From NCBI RefSeq assembly GCF_002261215.1, contig NZ_NEVS01000004.1, positions 3,472,001-3,536,000 on the forward strand: 64,000 bases of DNA, written 5' to 3'. Position 1 is the stretch's first letter. Every line of letters starts with the position of its first letter. Shown here in pieces: positions 20,745-30,819 of the stretch. This stretch comes from Bordetella genomosp. 11. Lineage in GTDB: Bacteria > Pseudomonadota > Gammaproteobacteria > Burkholderiales > Burkholderiaceae_B. The notes under the pieces are model-generated. The model did no database searches, was not told the origin of the DNA, and saw only the letters and a list, made by a program, of their open reading frames with translations. A program made the position numbers and the translations under genes.

Positions 20745-21272
20745 ATGACAAACTTCAATCGAGCAATCCTATTCGGGACCGGCATGAACAAGCGCACGCC
20801 ATACCGTCCTCATCCGAAGCCGGCCCGCGGCGAAAACACCGCCATGGGCTGGTTGGGCCACGACACCCGGGGCGCCGGCGTGCTGGCCACGGCGCGCCTG
20901 CATCTTCAGATCCAGCGTACCGTGGCGGCGGCCGTACCGCCTGTCCTGGGAGCCGTGTGCCGGGTGGCGCGCCTGGAAACCGACCGGCTGCAATTGGCCG
21001 TCCCCAGTGCCGCCCACGCGGCGAAGCTGCGCCAGATGGCGCCGCGCATCGCTCAGGCATTGCAGGCGGCAGGGTGGAACCTTAACGAAATCGCGGTCAA
21101 GGTTCAAGCCGGGCTGCCAGGGGCCGGGATGAAACCGCCACCCCCGCCCAGAGAGGTCATTCCCCTGGGAGAAACGGCGCTGGGGGCCTTCGAGACGTTG
21201 CGGGAAACGTTGAATCCGGGCCCGCTAGCCGATGCGATCGAGCGCCTGGTGCGCCGCCATCGGCAAGACTAG
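20745..21272 (+). CDS. dciA: DUF721 / DciA-family protein
   Basis: A 175-aa protein of the DUF721 family. DciA proteins help load the replicative helicase in bacteria that lack DnaC. The family region is AVPPVLGAVCRVARLETDRLQLAVPSAAHAAKLRQMAPRIAQALQAAGWNLNEIAVKVQ (about 65-125). The N-terminus is basic, and the C-terminus includes a Pro-rich stretch (GMKPPPPPREVIPLGETALG). The ATG at 20745 has no strong ribosome site; the ATG at 20784 (MNKRTPYRPHPKP) is an equally good candidate and fits many family members. It ends one base before the lpxC stop, convergent with it. The gene name is by family only. Confidence 0.7.
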   Translation: MTNFNRAILFGTGMNKRTPYRPHPKPARGENTAMGWLGHDTRGAGVLATARLHLQIQRTVAAAVPPVLGAVCRVARLETDRLQLAVPSAAHAAKLRQMAPRIAQALQAAGWNLNEIAVKVQAGLPGAGMKPPPPPREVIPLGETALGAFETLRETLNPGPLADAIERLVRRHRQD

Positions 21273-21273
21273 A

Positions 21274-22197
21274 TCAGGCCAGCTTCCATTCGTACCGGAA
21301 AGCCTGCGGCGCCTCGGCCTGCGATTGATAGGAAACCAGTTCCCAGGATTCCTGCTGGGCAAGCAATGCGCGCGCCAGCTGGTTGTTCAGGGCATGACCG
21401 GATTTGCACGCCACATAGCGCGCGACCAGGGGTTTGCCGAGCAGGTACAGATCGCCGATGGCGTCCAGGATCTTATGCTTGACGAATTCGTCGTCATACC
21501 GAAGCCCGTCGCTGTTCAGGACCCGGTATTCGTCCATGACGATCGCGTTGTCCAGGCTGCCGCCGCGCGCCAGCCCCATCGACCGCAGGGCCTCGACTTC
21601 GTTGACGAAGCCGAAGGTGCGCGCGCGCGCGATTTCACGCGTATAGGAATGGGTGGCGAAATCGACTTCGGCGAAGTTCGCCGTGGAATCGATGGCCGGA
21701 TGACGGAAATCGATGGAAAACGCCAGCGCGAAGCCGTCGTGCGGCTCCAGCCGCGCCCATTTTTCGTTACGGCCTTCACCCTCGCGGACCTCGATAGGCT
21801 TGAGCACGCGAATGAAACGCTTCGGCGCGTTTTGTTCGACGATGCCGGCCGATCGCAGCAGATAAACGAACGTCGCCGCGCTGCCGTCCATGATGGGGAC
21901 TTCCTCCCCGGTCAGGTCGACATGGAGATTGTCGATGCCCAGGCCGGCCAGGGCGGACATCAGGTGCTCCACCGTGGAGACGCGCACATCGCCCTGCTGC
22001 AGCACGGAAGCCATACGGGTGTCGCCGACCCCCGTAGCCTGCGCCGGCAGGTCGACGACCTCTGGCAGGTCGATGCGATGGAAAACAATGCCAGTGTTCG
22101 GCGCAGCGGGGCGAAGGGTAAGCTCGACCCGGCGGCCGGAATGCACACCGACGCCAGTAGTCTTGACCAGATTCTGTATGCTGCGTTGACGGAACAT
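21274..22197 (-). CDS. lpxC: UDP-3-O-acyl-N-acetylglucosamine deacetylase LpxC
   Basis: Zinc amidase that commits UDP-acyl-GlcNAc to lipid A synthesis; 307 aa, the usual length. Motifs: [64 protein letters not shown] with the zinc-binding His and catalytic Glu; and [24 protein letters not shown] with the other zinc ligands (His and Asp) and the general base. It is the last gene of the division cluster, 249 bp after ftsZ. A strong GC hairpin between ftsZ and lpxC (22345-22372) could reduce read-through, so lpxC may have its own promoter. Confidence 0.98.
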   Translation of the reverse strand: MFRQRSIQNLVKTTGVGVHSGRRVELTLRPAAPNTGIVFHRIDLPEVVDLPAQATGVGDTRMASVLQQGDVRVSTVEHLMSALAGLGIDNLHVDLTGEEVPIMDGSAATFVYLLRSAGIVEQNAPKRFIRVLKPIEVREGEGRNEKWARLEPHDGFALAFSIDFRHPAIDSTANFAEVDFATHSYTREIARARTFGFVNEVEALRSMGLARGGSLDNAIVMDEYRVLNSDGLRYDDEFVKHKILDAIGDLYLLGKPLVARYVACKSGHALNNQLARALLAQQESWELVSYQSQAEAPQAFRYEWKLA

Positions 22198-22344
22198 GAG
22201 GCTTTTTTGGATTCTTGGTTAGCGGAAACGAGTCCCGCCATGCCGTTGTAAGAGAAGCATTGTAACCCCGGGTTCATACACATCCAAGGCAAACGATCCT
22301 ACGGCTTCGATAGACTGAAACTAACTGAAACGGCTATAACCCTT

Positions 22345-22372
22345 CCCGGCCCGCCTGGGGAAGCGGGCCGGG
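22345..22372 (-). terminator. GC-rich hairpin between ftsZ and lpxC
   Basis: CCCGGCCCGC and GCGGGCCGGG form a perfect 10-bp stem with an 8-nt loop. It lies between the ftsZ stop and the lpxC start. There is no run of T on either side, so termination or attenuation is a guess; it could instead be an mRNA-stabilising or REP-like hairpin. Confidence 0.4.
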
Positions 22373-22446
22373 TTCGAGGGAGGGTGCATCCCGGCGCGGA
22401 CCGCGGTAAGCCTTCACCCCCGCGGACCGGCACCGGAAAATACCTG

Positions 22447-23634
22447 TCAGTCCGCCTGCTTGCGCAGGAATGCCGGAATGTCGAAGTGATCCATTCCGGA
22501 GCTTTCCAGCGCCCGCACCTGGGCCGACGCCTGCGTGCGCGGATTGCGCATCACCGACGGCATGTCCAGATTGCGGTAATCGCCCTGGCCCGAGCCGTTG
22601 GGCGCCATGCCGCCCATGGGAAAGTCATCCGTGCCCGTGCGCAGCGCTTCCGTGCGGCTCTGCACCAGTTGCGGACGGCTGGACGTGCGGCCCAGGCCCG
22701 TGGCGACGACCGTGACACGCAGGTTGTCGCCCATCGACTCGTCGTACGCCGTACCGAAGATCACGGTGGCATCCTCGGACGCGTAGCCGCGGATGGTTTC
22801 CATGATTTCGCGCGTTTCGCGCATCTTCAGCGAGCGGGCGGCGGTGATGTTCACCAGCACGCCGCGGGCGCCGTGCAGGTCGATGCCTTCCAGCAGCGGG
22901 CAAGCAATGGCGTGCTCGGCGGCAACGCGCGCACGGTCGGCGCCCGACGCGGTGGCCGTTCCCATCATGGCCTGGCCCTGCTCGCCCATGATGGTCTTGA
23001 CGTCCTCGAAGTCGACGTTGACGTTACCTTCCACGTTGATGATTTCCGCGATACCCGCGCAGGCGTTGTGCAGGATGTCGTCGGCGGACTTGAAGCAGTC
23101 TTCCTGCGTCGCGTCCTCGTCCATCAGCTCGTACAGGTTCTCGTTGAGCACGACGATCAGCGAATGCACGTGCTTGGCGAGCTCGTTGATGCCCTCTTCG
23201 GCCATCTTCAGGCGCTTGTTGCCTTCGAAGGAGAAGGGCTTGGTCACCACGCCGACGGTGAGGATGCCCAGCTCCTTGGCGACTTCGGCCACCACGGGGC
23301 CGGCGCCGGTACCCGTACCGCCGCCCATGCCGGCGGTGATGAACACCATGTGCGCGCCGTTCAGGGCGGCACGGATTTCCTCGCGCGCGGTTTCAGCCGA
23401 CGCGCGTCCCTGCTCCGGCTTGGCGCCGGCGCCCAGGCCGGTACGGCCAAGGCGAATCTGCACCGGCGCGTTCGTGGCGGCCAAAGCCTGCGCGTCGGTA
23501 TTGGCGCAGATGAAATCGACTCCGCTTACGCCGTTCCGGATCATGTGAGCGACGGCATTACCACCAGCGCCACCGACACCAACGACCTTGATCACGGTCC
23601 CTTTGGTGCTGTTCTCGAGCATTTCAAAGTTCAT
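22447..23634 (-). CDS. ftsZ: Cell division protein FtsZ
   Basis: Tubulin-like GTPase that forms the septal ring; 395 aa. GTP-binding features: VVGVGGAGGNAVAHMI near the N-terminus and the tubulin signature MGGGTGTGAGPVVAEVAKELGILTVGVVTKPF (about 105-135). A disordered linker (about 325-375) separates this from the conserved C-terminal peptide DHFDIPAFLRKQAD, which binds FtsA and ZipA-type partners. It follows ftsA with a 176-bp gap that could hold ftsZ-specific promoters; I did not resolve any. Confidence 0.99.
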   Translation of the reverse strand: MNFEMLENSTKGTVIKVVGVGGAGGNAVAHMIRNGVSGVDFICANTDAQALAATNAPVQIRLGRTGLGAGAKPEQGRASAETAREEIRAALNGAHMVFITAGMGGGTGTGAGPVVAEVAKELGILTVGVVTKPFSFEGNKRLKMAEEGINELAKHVHSLIVVLNENLYELMDEDATQEDCFKSADDILHNACAGIAEIINVEGNVNVDFEDVKTIMGEQGQAMMGTATASGADRARVAAEHAIACPLLEGIDLHGARGVLVNITAARSLKMRETREIMETIRGYASEDATVIFGTAYDESMGDNLRVTVVATGLGRTSSRPQLVQSRTEALRTGTDDFPMGGMAPNGSGQGDYRNLDMPSVMRNPRTQASAQVRALESSGMDHFDIPAFLRKQAD

Positions 23635-23810
23635 GATGCGACTCCCTCAAGTCTGATTGCAAATCACAAGAAATTCCCCAACTACCTTCTTTGTGAATCG
23701 CCTCAAAGCCGACGCCGACACATTGGTCCGCCACGGGTTTGAAGCGTCTCCGCCAGCGCGCCGCCTGCTTGCTCGGCACGCCCCGGAATCGCCGGCAGCG
23801 CGATTCCTGC

Positions 23811-25037
23811 TTAATTCATGAACCACTCCTTCATCCGCGCCAACAGGCTCTTGAAGTTGCCTGTCTGCGCGGCGACCTTGCGGCCGCGCATGCGCTGCAT
23901 GCGCGCTTCCTGCAACAGCCCCATGACCGTTGCGAAACGCGGATTGCGCATCACATCGGCGAGGCTGCCTTCGTACTCCGGTACCGCGACTCGCACGGGT
24001 TTGAGGAACACATCCTCCGCAAGTTCCACCATTCCCGGCAATTGGGCCGAGCCCCCGGTCAGGACGACGCCGGAAGCCAGCAAGTCCTCGTACCCGGAAT
24101 CCCGCACAACCTGCTGCACCAGCGTGAAAAGTTCTTCGATACGCGGTTCGATAACGGCGCCCAGGGCCTGCCGCTTAACCAGCCGCGGGCCACGATCGCC
24201 CAGTCCCGGCACCTCGACGGTTTCGTCAGGACTGGCCAGCACCTGCTTGGCCACGCCGTAGCGCAACTTGATTTCCTCGGCATCCGGGGTCGGCGTGCGC
24301 AGCATGGCCGCGATATCGTTGGTGATCTGGTCGCCAGCGATCGGAATCACGGCCGTGTGCCGGATCGCCCCGCCGGTGAAGATCGCCACGTCCGTCGTGC
24401 CGCCGCCGATGTCGACGAGCACCACGCCCAGTTCCTTTTCGTCCGTCGTCAGGCAGGCCAGGCTGGAGGCCAGCGGCTGCAGGATCAGGTCCTGGACTTC
24501 GAGCCCGCAGCGGCGCACGCACTTGACGATATTCTGGGCGGCGCTCACCGCCCCCGTAACGATATGCACGCGCACTTCCAGCCGCAAGCCGCTCATGCCG
24601 ATGGGTTCGCGGATATCTTCCTGTCCATCGACGATGAATTCCTGCGTCAGCACGTGCAGTACCTGCTGGTCGGTCGGAATGTTCACCGCCTTGGCGGTTT
24701 CGATGACGCGCGCGACGTCAGTGGCCGTCACTTCCTTGTCTTTCACCGCCACCATGCCGCTCGAATTGAAGCTGCGGATATGGCTGCCGGCGATGCCCGT
24801 ATACACGTCGCGGATCTTGCAATCGGCCATCAGCTCGGCTTCCTCGAGCGCGCGCTGGATGGAATTGACCGTGGTTTCGATATTGACGACCACGCCCTTG
24901 CGCATGCCGCGCGATTCATGCTGGCCCAGGCCCAGCACCTCGAACCGGCCTTCGGGCAGGATTTCGGCGACGACCGCCACCACCTTGCTGGTTCCGATAT
25001 CGAGGGCGACGATTAAGTCCTTGATGTCACGGGTCAT
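23811..25037 (-). CDS. ftsA: Cell division protein FtsA
   Basis: Actin-like protein that tethers FtsZ to the membrane; 408 aa. It has ALDIGTSKVVAVVAEI (phosphate 1), VLVDIGGGTTDVAIFTGG (phosphate 2) and VVLTGGSAQLPGMVELAE (adenosine). The subdomain 1C segment follows residue about 85 (FNSSGMVAVKDKEVTATDVARVIETAKAV). The C-terminal amphipathic membrane-targeting helix is present (FKSLLARMKEWFMN). It starts 4 bp after ftsQ. Confidence 0.98.
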   Translation of the reverse strand: MTRDIKDLIVALDIGTSKVVAVVAEILPEGRFEVLGLGQHESRGMRKGVVVNIETTVNSIQRALEEAELMADCKIRDVYTGIAGSHIRSFNSSGMVAVKDKEVTATDVARVIETAKAVNIPTDQQVLHVLTQEFIVDGQEDIREPIGMSGLRLEVRVHIVTGAVSAAQNIVKCVRRCGLEVQDLILQPLASSLACLTTDEKELGVVLVDIGGGTTDVAIFTGGAIRHTAVIPIAGDQITNDIAAMLRTPTPDAEEIKLRYGVAKQVLASPDETVEVPGLGDRGPRLVKRQALGAVIEPRIEELFTLVQQVVRDSGYEDLLASGVVLTGGSAQLPGMVELAEDVFLKPVRVAVPEYEGSLADVMRNPRFATVMGLLQEARMQRMRGRKVAAQTGNFKSLLARMKEWFMN

Positions 25038-25041
25038 GGCG

Positions 25042-25863
25042 TTAGCGCTTTTTTAGATTGGATTTCGGTTTGGTTTTCGATTCGGCTTCCGGCAACGGGG
25101 CCAGGGCCAGGGCAAACCCGTTGGGGTAGCGCAAATCGGCCTGCAATATGGGGCGGCCCTCCAGTTTCTGCGTCAGGGCGGGCCACGCCTGCACGAAGCG
25201 CTGGATGCGCGCGGCGAACGGCAGCGCCCCGGGTGGCCCATTGGGATCCGGCGCGTCGGCGCCTGGATCGCGCCCCAGGTCGAGCTTCAGGCCGGTGGAC
25301 AGCGTCACGCGCCACGCATAGCGCGGACTCAGCTCCAGGTCCTGGACGCGCATGTCCAGCGGCGCGAACCATCGCGCCAGCTCGGCATAGCGCTGCACCA
25401 CCAGGCTTTCGCTGCCTTCCGGACCATAGAAGTGCGGCAACGCGGATTCGTCGTCCAGCTCGCCCGTGTTGGCGGTGAACGATTCCCCCCATGTGTTGAT
25501 CATCTGGTTCTCGTTCCAGAGCGCCAGCGGTTGCTGCTCTTCGATCCGTACGCGCAGGACATTGGGCCAGATGCGCCGTATCGCGGCATGGCGTACCCAG
25601 GGCGCGGACTCGAACAGCTCGCGCGCCTGATCCAGGTTCATGGTGAAGAAATTGCCTTTCAATCCACCCGCAATGGCAGTCCGCATGCTGACGGGCGAGA
25701 CGTAATGCAGCTGCGATCCCGGTGCCGCTTCCAGCTCGATGGCGGTCAGGTCGAAATACGGCCGCTTGGCCAGCCACACCACCCCCGCTGCCAGCATGGC
25801 AAGCACCGCCAGCACGGCCAGCGTGTTGGCGATCAGGTTGGTGGTGCGAGCGTCGTTCCACAC
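25042..25863 (-). CDS. ftsQ: Cell division protein FtsQ
   Basis: Bitopic divisome protein that recruits FtsL/FtsB; about 273 aa. One membrane segment lies near residues 11-30 (NLIANTLAVLAVLAMLAAGVVWL), then a POTRA domain (FDLTAIELEAAPGSQLHYVSPVSMRTAIAGGLKGNFFTMNLDQARELFESAPWVRHAAIRRIWP), then the FtsQ/DivIB beta domain. Starts are unclear: both candidates are GTG. I chose 25863 because the product then begins VWNDARTTN, like other betaproteobacterial FtsQ. The GTG at 25908 has a better GAGG site and would overlap ddl by 34 bp. Confidence 0.9.
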   Translation of the reverse strand: MWNDARTTNLIANTLAVLAVLAMLAAGVVWLAKRPYFDLTAIELEAAPGSQLHYVSPVSMRTAIAGGLKGNFFTMNLDQARELFESAPWVRHAAIRRIWPNVLRVRIEEQQPLALWNENQMINTWGESFTANTGELDDESALPHFYGPEGSESLVVQRYAELARWFAPLDMRVQDLELSPRYAWRVTLSTGLKLDLGRDPGADAPDPNGPPGALPFAARIQRFVQAWPALTQKLEGRPILQADLRYPNGFALALAPLPEAESKTKPKSNLKKR

Positions 25864-25874
25864 GGATAGTCCAG

Positions 25875-26903
25875 TCAGGTATTGCGAGCCGGGCTGCGCA
25901 CTTTGCACGCTGCCTCGGACAGGATGGCCACACAGAGTTCAGGGTAGGACATGCCCACCGCCTGCGCCGCCTTCGGCACCAGCGAATGGCTTGTCATGCC
26001 TGGCGAGGTATTCATTTCCAGCAACCAGATGCGCCCTTCTCCGTCGAGGATCAGGTCGGCGCGTCCCCAGCCCTCGCATCCCAGCGCCCGGTAGGCATCG
26101 ACGCAGACCCGCTGGACTTCGCGCGCCAGCGCATCCGGCAAGTCCGCCGGGCAGAAGTACTGCGTGTCGTCGGAGAAATACTTGTGCTCGTAGTCGTAGT
26201 TGCCTTCGGGCGCCGCGATTTCGATGACCGGCAGGGCGCGCGCGGTCGGGCCCGCGCCCAGCAGGGCGACCGTCAGCTCGCGACCGGCGATGAACTGCTC
26301 GGCCAGCACTTCGCTGTCGAAGCGGGCCGCCTCGGCGTAGGCTTCCTTCATATCGGAATAGCCGCGCACCTTGGTGATGCCCACGGTCGAACCTTCGTGC
26401 GGCGGCTTGATGATCAGCGGCAGCCCCAGGGTGTCCGGCACGCGGCGCAGCTCGGTGTGCTCGTCCAGGATCGCGAAATCCGGGGTCGGCAAGCCGTGCT
26501 GCAGCCAGATGCGCTTGGTCATGATCTTGTCCATGGCGATGGCCGAGGCCGCCGGACCGCTTCCCGTATAGGGAATGCCGAGAAGCTCCAGGGCGCCCTG
26601 GATGGTGCCGTCCTCGCCGTAGCGGCCGTGCAGCGCAATGAACACACGATCGAAGCGCGCCGCTTCCAGCTCGGCGAAGCTGCGCGTGCCCGTGTCGAAA
26701 AGGTGCGCGTCCACGCCCACGCTGCACAGCGCTTCATGCACGCCCGCGCCGGACATCAGCGATACCTCGCGTTCCGCGGAGCGGCCGCCATACAGCACGC
26801 CCACCCGGCCCAGTCCACGGCCGTCCGGGCCCGACTGCGCGGCCGCGCGCGCGCGGCGCAGGCTTTCCGCGCGCATGGCTTCGTCGAAATGGGATGGGCT
26901 CAT
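25875..26903 (-). CDS. ddl: D-alanine--D-alanine ligase
   Basis: ATP-grasp enzyme that joins two D-alanines for the peptidoglycan pentapeptide; 342 aa. [21 protein letters not shown] is at the N-terminus (about 30-50), [24 protein letters not shown] follows, and the late motifs [39 protein letters not shown] hold the Mg/ATP residues. The N-terminus has about 25 extra residues relative to E. coli DdlB ([22 protein letters not shown]), which may be added sequence or a mis-chosen start. It overlaps murC by ATGA (4 bp), suggesting coupled translation. Confidence 0.96.
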   Translation of the reverse strand: MSPSHFDEAMRAESLRRARAAAQSGPDGRGLGRVGVLYGGRSAEREVSLMSGAGVHEALCSVGVDAHLFDTGTRSFAELEAARFDRVFIALHGRYGEDGTIQGALELLGIPYTGSGPAASAIAMDKIMTKRIWLQHGLPTPDFAILDEHTELRRVPDTLGLPLIIKPPHEGSTVGITKVRGYSDMKEAYAEAARFDSEVLAEQFIAGRELTVALLGAGPTARALPVIEIAAPEGNYDYEHKYFSDDTQYFCPADLPDALAREVQRVCVDAYRALGCEGWGRADLILDGEGRIWLLEMNTSPGMTSHSLVPKAAQAVGMSYPELCVAILSEAACKVRSPARNT

Positions 26904-28435
26904 TGCACTACCCTCCGGTCGCCGTGCGACTCGTGGTCCACGAAAGAGGCGGACGGCCCGCCTTCGGGCCGCTGCGCGGCCGTCGCGCCGGGGCGGGCGC
27001 CGCGGGCCTGGGCCGAGGGCGCCTCCCCGCCGGCGATTTCGCCGATCTGCGCGGGTACTTTGCTGATGGAGCCGGCACCCATGACGATCACCACATCGCC
27101 GTTGCGCACGAAGTCCAGCGCCGCCTGGGGAAGCTCCGCGACATCTTCGACGAAGACCGGTTCGATCTTGCCGGCCACGCGCAGCGCCCGGGCCAAGGCA
27201 CGGCCGTCGGCAGCCACCAGCGGGGCCTCGCCGGCCGCATAGACTTCGGTCAGCAGCACGGCGTCGGCCGTGCCCAGCACGCGCACGAAGTCTTCGAAAC
27301 AGTCGCGCGTACGCGTATAGCGGTGCGGCTGGAATGCCAGGACGATACGGCGATCGGGCCACGCGCCACGGGCCGCGGCCAGCGTCGCCGCCATTTCGAC
27401 GGGGTGGTGGCCATAATCGTCGATGACGGTGAACCGGCCGCCGCCGTGTTGCGCCGGCACGGCGAAATCGCCGATATGCGTAAAGCGCCGGTTCACGCCA
27501 TGGAACGATTCCAGCGCATTGCAGATGGCCTCGTCGGGCACGCCCAGCTCGGAAGCCACGGCAATGGCAGCCAGGGCGTTGCGCACGTTGTGCAAACCCG
27601 GCAGGTTCAGGCACACGGATAACGGCGGCAACTCGATATCGCGGTCGCGCCGCACCACATCGAAGCACATGCGCGTGCCCTCGGCGCGCACATTGCGGCC
27701 CGCCACCTGGGCATCGCCGTTCAGTCCGTACGTCGTCACGGGACGCGAGACGAAAGGCATGATCTCGCGCACATTGGCATCGTCGCTGCACAGCACCGCG
27801 CTGCCGTAGAAAGGCAACTTTTGCGTGAACTCGATGAAAGCGCTCTTGAGCCGGGCGACGTCATGGCCATAGGTATCCATATGGTCGGCGTCGATATTGG
27901 TCACGATGGCCATGACCGGCAGCAGGTTCAGGAACGAAGCGTCGGATTCGTCGGCCTCGACCACGATGTACTCGCCCTGGCCCAGCCGCGCGTTCGCGCC
28001 GGCCGAATTCAGCCGGCCGCCGATCACGAAAGTGGGATCGAGCCCGCCAGCCGCCAGGACGCTGGCCACCAGGCTGGTGGTGGTGGTCTTTCCGTGTGTG
28101 CCGGCGATCGCGATGCCGCGCTTCAAGCGCATGAGCTCGGCCAGCATGATGGCGCGCGGCACGACGGGTATGCGGGCGGCGCGCGCGGCGATGACTTCGG
28201 GATTGTCCCCCGCCACCGCGGTCGACGTCACGATCGCGTCGGCGCCGGCGATATTCGCGGCCGTATGGCCGACGACGATGGACATGCCCAGGCCGGACAG
28301 TCGCCGGGTGACCGCGGAATCGTGCAGGTCGGAGCCGCTGACGCGATAGCCCAGGTTCAGCAGCACCTCGGCGATGCCGCTCATCCCGGATCCGCCGATC
28401 CCGACGAAATGGATATGTTGGATGCGATGTTTCAT
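26900..28435 (-). CDS. murC: UDP-N-acetylmuramate--L-alanine ligase MurC
   Basis: Adds L-Ala to UDP-MurNAc; 511 aa. It has [19 protein letters not shown] at the start, the P-loop [19 protein letters not shown] (about residue 115), the middle domain with [10 protein letters not shown], and [22 protein letters not shown] in the third domain. The protein is about 20-45 aa longer than most MurC because of a low-complexity tail ([27 protein letters not shown]) after the last conserved segment; its role is unknown. It overlaps murG and ddl by ATGA at each end. Confidence 0.97.
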   Translation of the reverse strand: MKHRIQHIHFVGIGGSGMSGIAEVLLNLGYRVSGSDLHDSAVTRRLSGLGMSIVVGHTAANIAGADAIVTSTAVAGDNPEVIAARAARIPVVPRAIMLAELMRLKRGIAIAGTHGKTTTTSLVASVLAAGGLDPTFVIGGRLNSAGANARLGQGEYIVVEADESDASFLNLLPVMAIVTNIDADHMDTYGHDVARLKSAFIEFTQKLPFYGSAVLCSDDANVREIMPFVSRPVTTYGLNGDAQVAGRNVRAEGTRMCFDVVRRDRDIELPPLSVCLNLPGLHNVRNALAAIAVASELGVPDEAICNALESFHGVNRRFTHIGDFAVPAQHGGGRFTVIDDYGHHPVEMAATLAAARGAWPDRRIVLAFQPHRYTRTRDCFEDFVRVLGTADAVLLTEVYAAGEAPLVAADGRALARALRVAGKIEPVFVEDVAELPQAALDFVRNGDVVIVMGAGSISKVPAQIGEIAGGEAPSAQARGARPGATAAQRPEGGPSASFVDHESHGDRRVVQ

Positions 28436-29553
28436 GATGCTTGCTTCATTTCGCCGCCCACACGACGGACTGCGACGGCTTCGCAGGCATCGGCGATGTG
28501 GCGGGCCGCATCCGGCATGGCGCGGGTGCGCGCGCGGGCGGCGACGGCCTGGAGCTCGTCGCGGCTGCGCTGCGTCAACCAGTCCGCCAGCCATTGCGGT
28601 TTCAATTCGGTTTGCTGGCGCAGCCAGGCGGCGCCGGCCTCGCTCAGGTACCGCGCGTTCGCGGTCTGGTGATCGTCGATGGCATGCGGGAAAGGCACGA
28701 ACAGCGCCGCCACGCCCGCCGCGGCGATTTCCGCGACCGTCATCGCGCCAGCGCGGCAGATAACCACGTCGGCCGCCGCCAGCGCGCCAGCCATGTCGTC
28801 GATGAAGGCCCGGCAATCCGCGCGCACTCCGGCGGCCGCGTAGCCGGCGCGCAGGGCATCGATATGCTGTTCCCCGGCCTGGTGCGTGACGCGCGGGCGG
28901 GCGTTTTCCGGCAGCAGCGCCAGCGCCTGAGGCACGACGGTATTCAGGGCCTGCGCGCCCAGGCTGCCGCCCACGACGAGTACATTCAGGGCGCCGGAGC
29001 GGCCGGCGTAACGCTGTTCGGGCGCGGGCAGCGCGCACACCTCGCGGCGCACGGGGTTGCCCACCATTTCGCCGCGCGGCAGCGCGCCCGGAAAACCGGT
29101 CAAAACCCGGCGCGCCAGGCGCGCCAGGGTGCGATTGGCGGTTCCCGCCACGGCATTCTGCTCGTGCACGACCAGAGGCACACGCCGCAGCGCCGCCGCC
29201 AGGCCGCCCGGAAAGGCCACGTAGCCGCCCATGCCCAACACCACGTCGGGATGCGCGCCGGACATATGCCGCCACGCCTGGCGCGTGGCCGCGAACAGGC
29301 GGAAAGGCAATTGCAGCAACGCCGGGATGCCACGTCCGCGCAAGCCCTGGAAGCGCAGTTCGGCCATTTCGATACCCTGCGCCGGCACGAGTCGGCCTTC
29401 CATCTTGTCCGGATTGCCCAGCCATAGGATGCGCCAGCCGCGTTCGCGCAGCACGGCCGCCACCGCCAGGCCGGGCATGATGTGCCCGCCCGTGCCGCCC
29501 GCCATGATCAGCGCGGTCCTGGATGGATAGCCCGTCTGCCGCTGGGTGCTCAT
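28432..29553 (-). CDS. murG: MurG N-acetylglucosaminyltransferase
   Basis: Converts lipid I to lipid II at the inner face of the membrane; 373 aa. It has the loop [22 protein letters not shown] at about residue 14, [56 protein letters not shown] and [36 protein letters not shown], all MurG signatures. It overlaps both ftsW (upstream) and murC (downstream) by ATGA. Confidence 0.97.
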   Translation of the reverse strand: MSTQRQTGYPSRTALIMAGGTGGHIMPGLAVAAVLRERGWRILWLGNPDKMEGRLVPAQGIEMAELRFQGLRGRGIPALLQLPFRLFAATRQAWRHMSGAHPDVVLGMGGYVAFPGGLAAALRRVPLVVHEQNAVAGTANRTLARLARRVLTGFPGALPRGEMVGNPVRREVCALPAPEQRYAGRSGALNVLVVGGSLGAQALNTVVPQALALLPENARPRVTHQAGEQHIDALRAGYAAAGVRADCRAFIDDMAGALAAADVVICRAGAMTVAEIAAAGVAALFVPFPHAIDDHQTANARYLSEAGAAWLRQQTELKPQWLADWLTQRSRDELQAVAARARTRAMPDAARHIADACEAVAVRRVGGEMKQAS

Positions 29554-30743
29554 ACCCGCCCCCCGCGCATCATCGTCCGGTTTTCGAGATCGACGCGTAT
29601 CAGCATGGCCAGGGCGACCAGATTCATGACGACGCCCGAACCGCCGTAGCTCATCAGCGGCAGGGTCAGGCCCTTGGTCGGCAGCAGGCCCAGGCATACG
29701 CCCATATTGATGAAAGCCTGGACACCGAACCAGATCGCCACGCCCTGCGCCAGCATGCCGGCGAACGTGCGCTCCATGGCGATGGCCTGGCGGCCGATCT
29801 CGAAGCCGCGCAGCACGATGATGGCGAACAGCGAAATCACCAGCATCACGCCGGCGAAACCGAGCTCCTCGCCGACCACCGCCATCAGGAAGTCGGTGTG
29901 TGCTTCCGGCAGGTAATGCAGCTTTTCGATGCTGGCCCCCAGGCCGACGCCAAACCATTCCCCCCGGCCCAGCGCGATCAGGGAATGCGACAGTTGGTAG
30001 GCGCTGCCGTAGGCGTTGTCCTGGTTCCAGGGATCCAGATAAGCGAACAGCCGGGCACGCCGCCACGGCGATGCCCAGATCAGCAGCAGGAAAGTCCCCA
30101 GCAGTACGCCCAGCAGGCTGCTGAAGTACTTGCCGTTGATGCCGCCCAGGAAAAGGATGCCGATGGCGATCGCCACGATCACCATGAAGGCGCCGAGGTC
30201 GGGCTCCAGCAACAGGAACATGCCGACGCCGCCCAGCGCGAAAGCCATGGGCAGGAAGCCGCGCGCGAAGTTCTGCATGTGTTCCTGCTTGCGCACCGTA
30301 TAGTCCGCCGCATACAGCAGCGCGGCGACCTTCATCAGTTCGGAAGGCTGGAAGTTGATCGGGCCCAGCGGGATCCAGCGGTGCGATCCGTTGACCTCCC
30401 GGCCGATACCGGGCACCAGGACGATGACCAGCAGGAACAGCGCGAGCACGAACACGGGCACGGCCAGCCGCTGCCAGACGCGGATCGGCACGGTGATGGC
30501 GCATGCCGCCGCCACCAGGCCCACCGTGACGAACGCCGCGTGCCTCAAGACGAAATAGTATTGCCCGTAGGCGGCGTAGCGCGGCCCGTCGGCCAGCGCG
30601 ATGGATGCCGAATACACCATCAGCAGGCCCAGCGACAACAGGGTGCCGGCGGCGATCACCAGGGGCATGTCGAAACTACGCATGCGCGTGCGGCCGGGAC
30701 GCACGGCATTGACGCTACCCGTCAGGTCGGCGAACAGGCTCAT
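29550..30743 (-). CDS. ftsW: Lipid II polymerase FtsW (SEDS)
   Basis: SEDS-family peptidoglycan glycosyltransferase of the septum; 397 aa with about ten membrane segments. Conserved blocks are [56 protein letters not shown] and [52 protein letters not shown] and [24 protein letters not shown] follow. It starts 76 bp after murD, one of the few real gaps inside the cluster. Confidence 0.97.
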   Translation of the reverse strand: MSLFADLTGSVNAVRPGRTRMRSFDMPLVIAAGTLLSLGLLMVYSASIALADGPRYAAYGQYYFVLRHAAFVTVGLVAAACAITVPIRVWQRLAVPVFVLALFLLVIVLVPGIGREVNGSHRWIPLGPINFQPSELMKVAALLYAADYTVRKQEHMQNFARGFLPMAFALGGVGMFLLLEPDLGAFMVIVAIAIGILFLGGINGKYFSSLLGVLLGTFLLLIWASPWRRARLFAYLDPWNQDNAYGSAYQLSHSLIALGRGEWFGVGLGASIEKLHYLPEAHTDFLMAVVGEELGFAGVMLVISLFAIIVLRGFEIGRQAIAMERTFAGMLAQGVAIWFGVQAFINMGVCLGLLPTKGLTLPLMSYGGSGVVMNLVALAMLIRVDLENRTMMRGGRV

Positions 30744-30819
30744 GGACGCGTCCTCCCGTCATTGCCCGCCCGGTCCGCCGGGGAAGCCATGCGCCATGCG
30801 GCCGGAAGTGCGTAAACGC

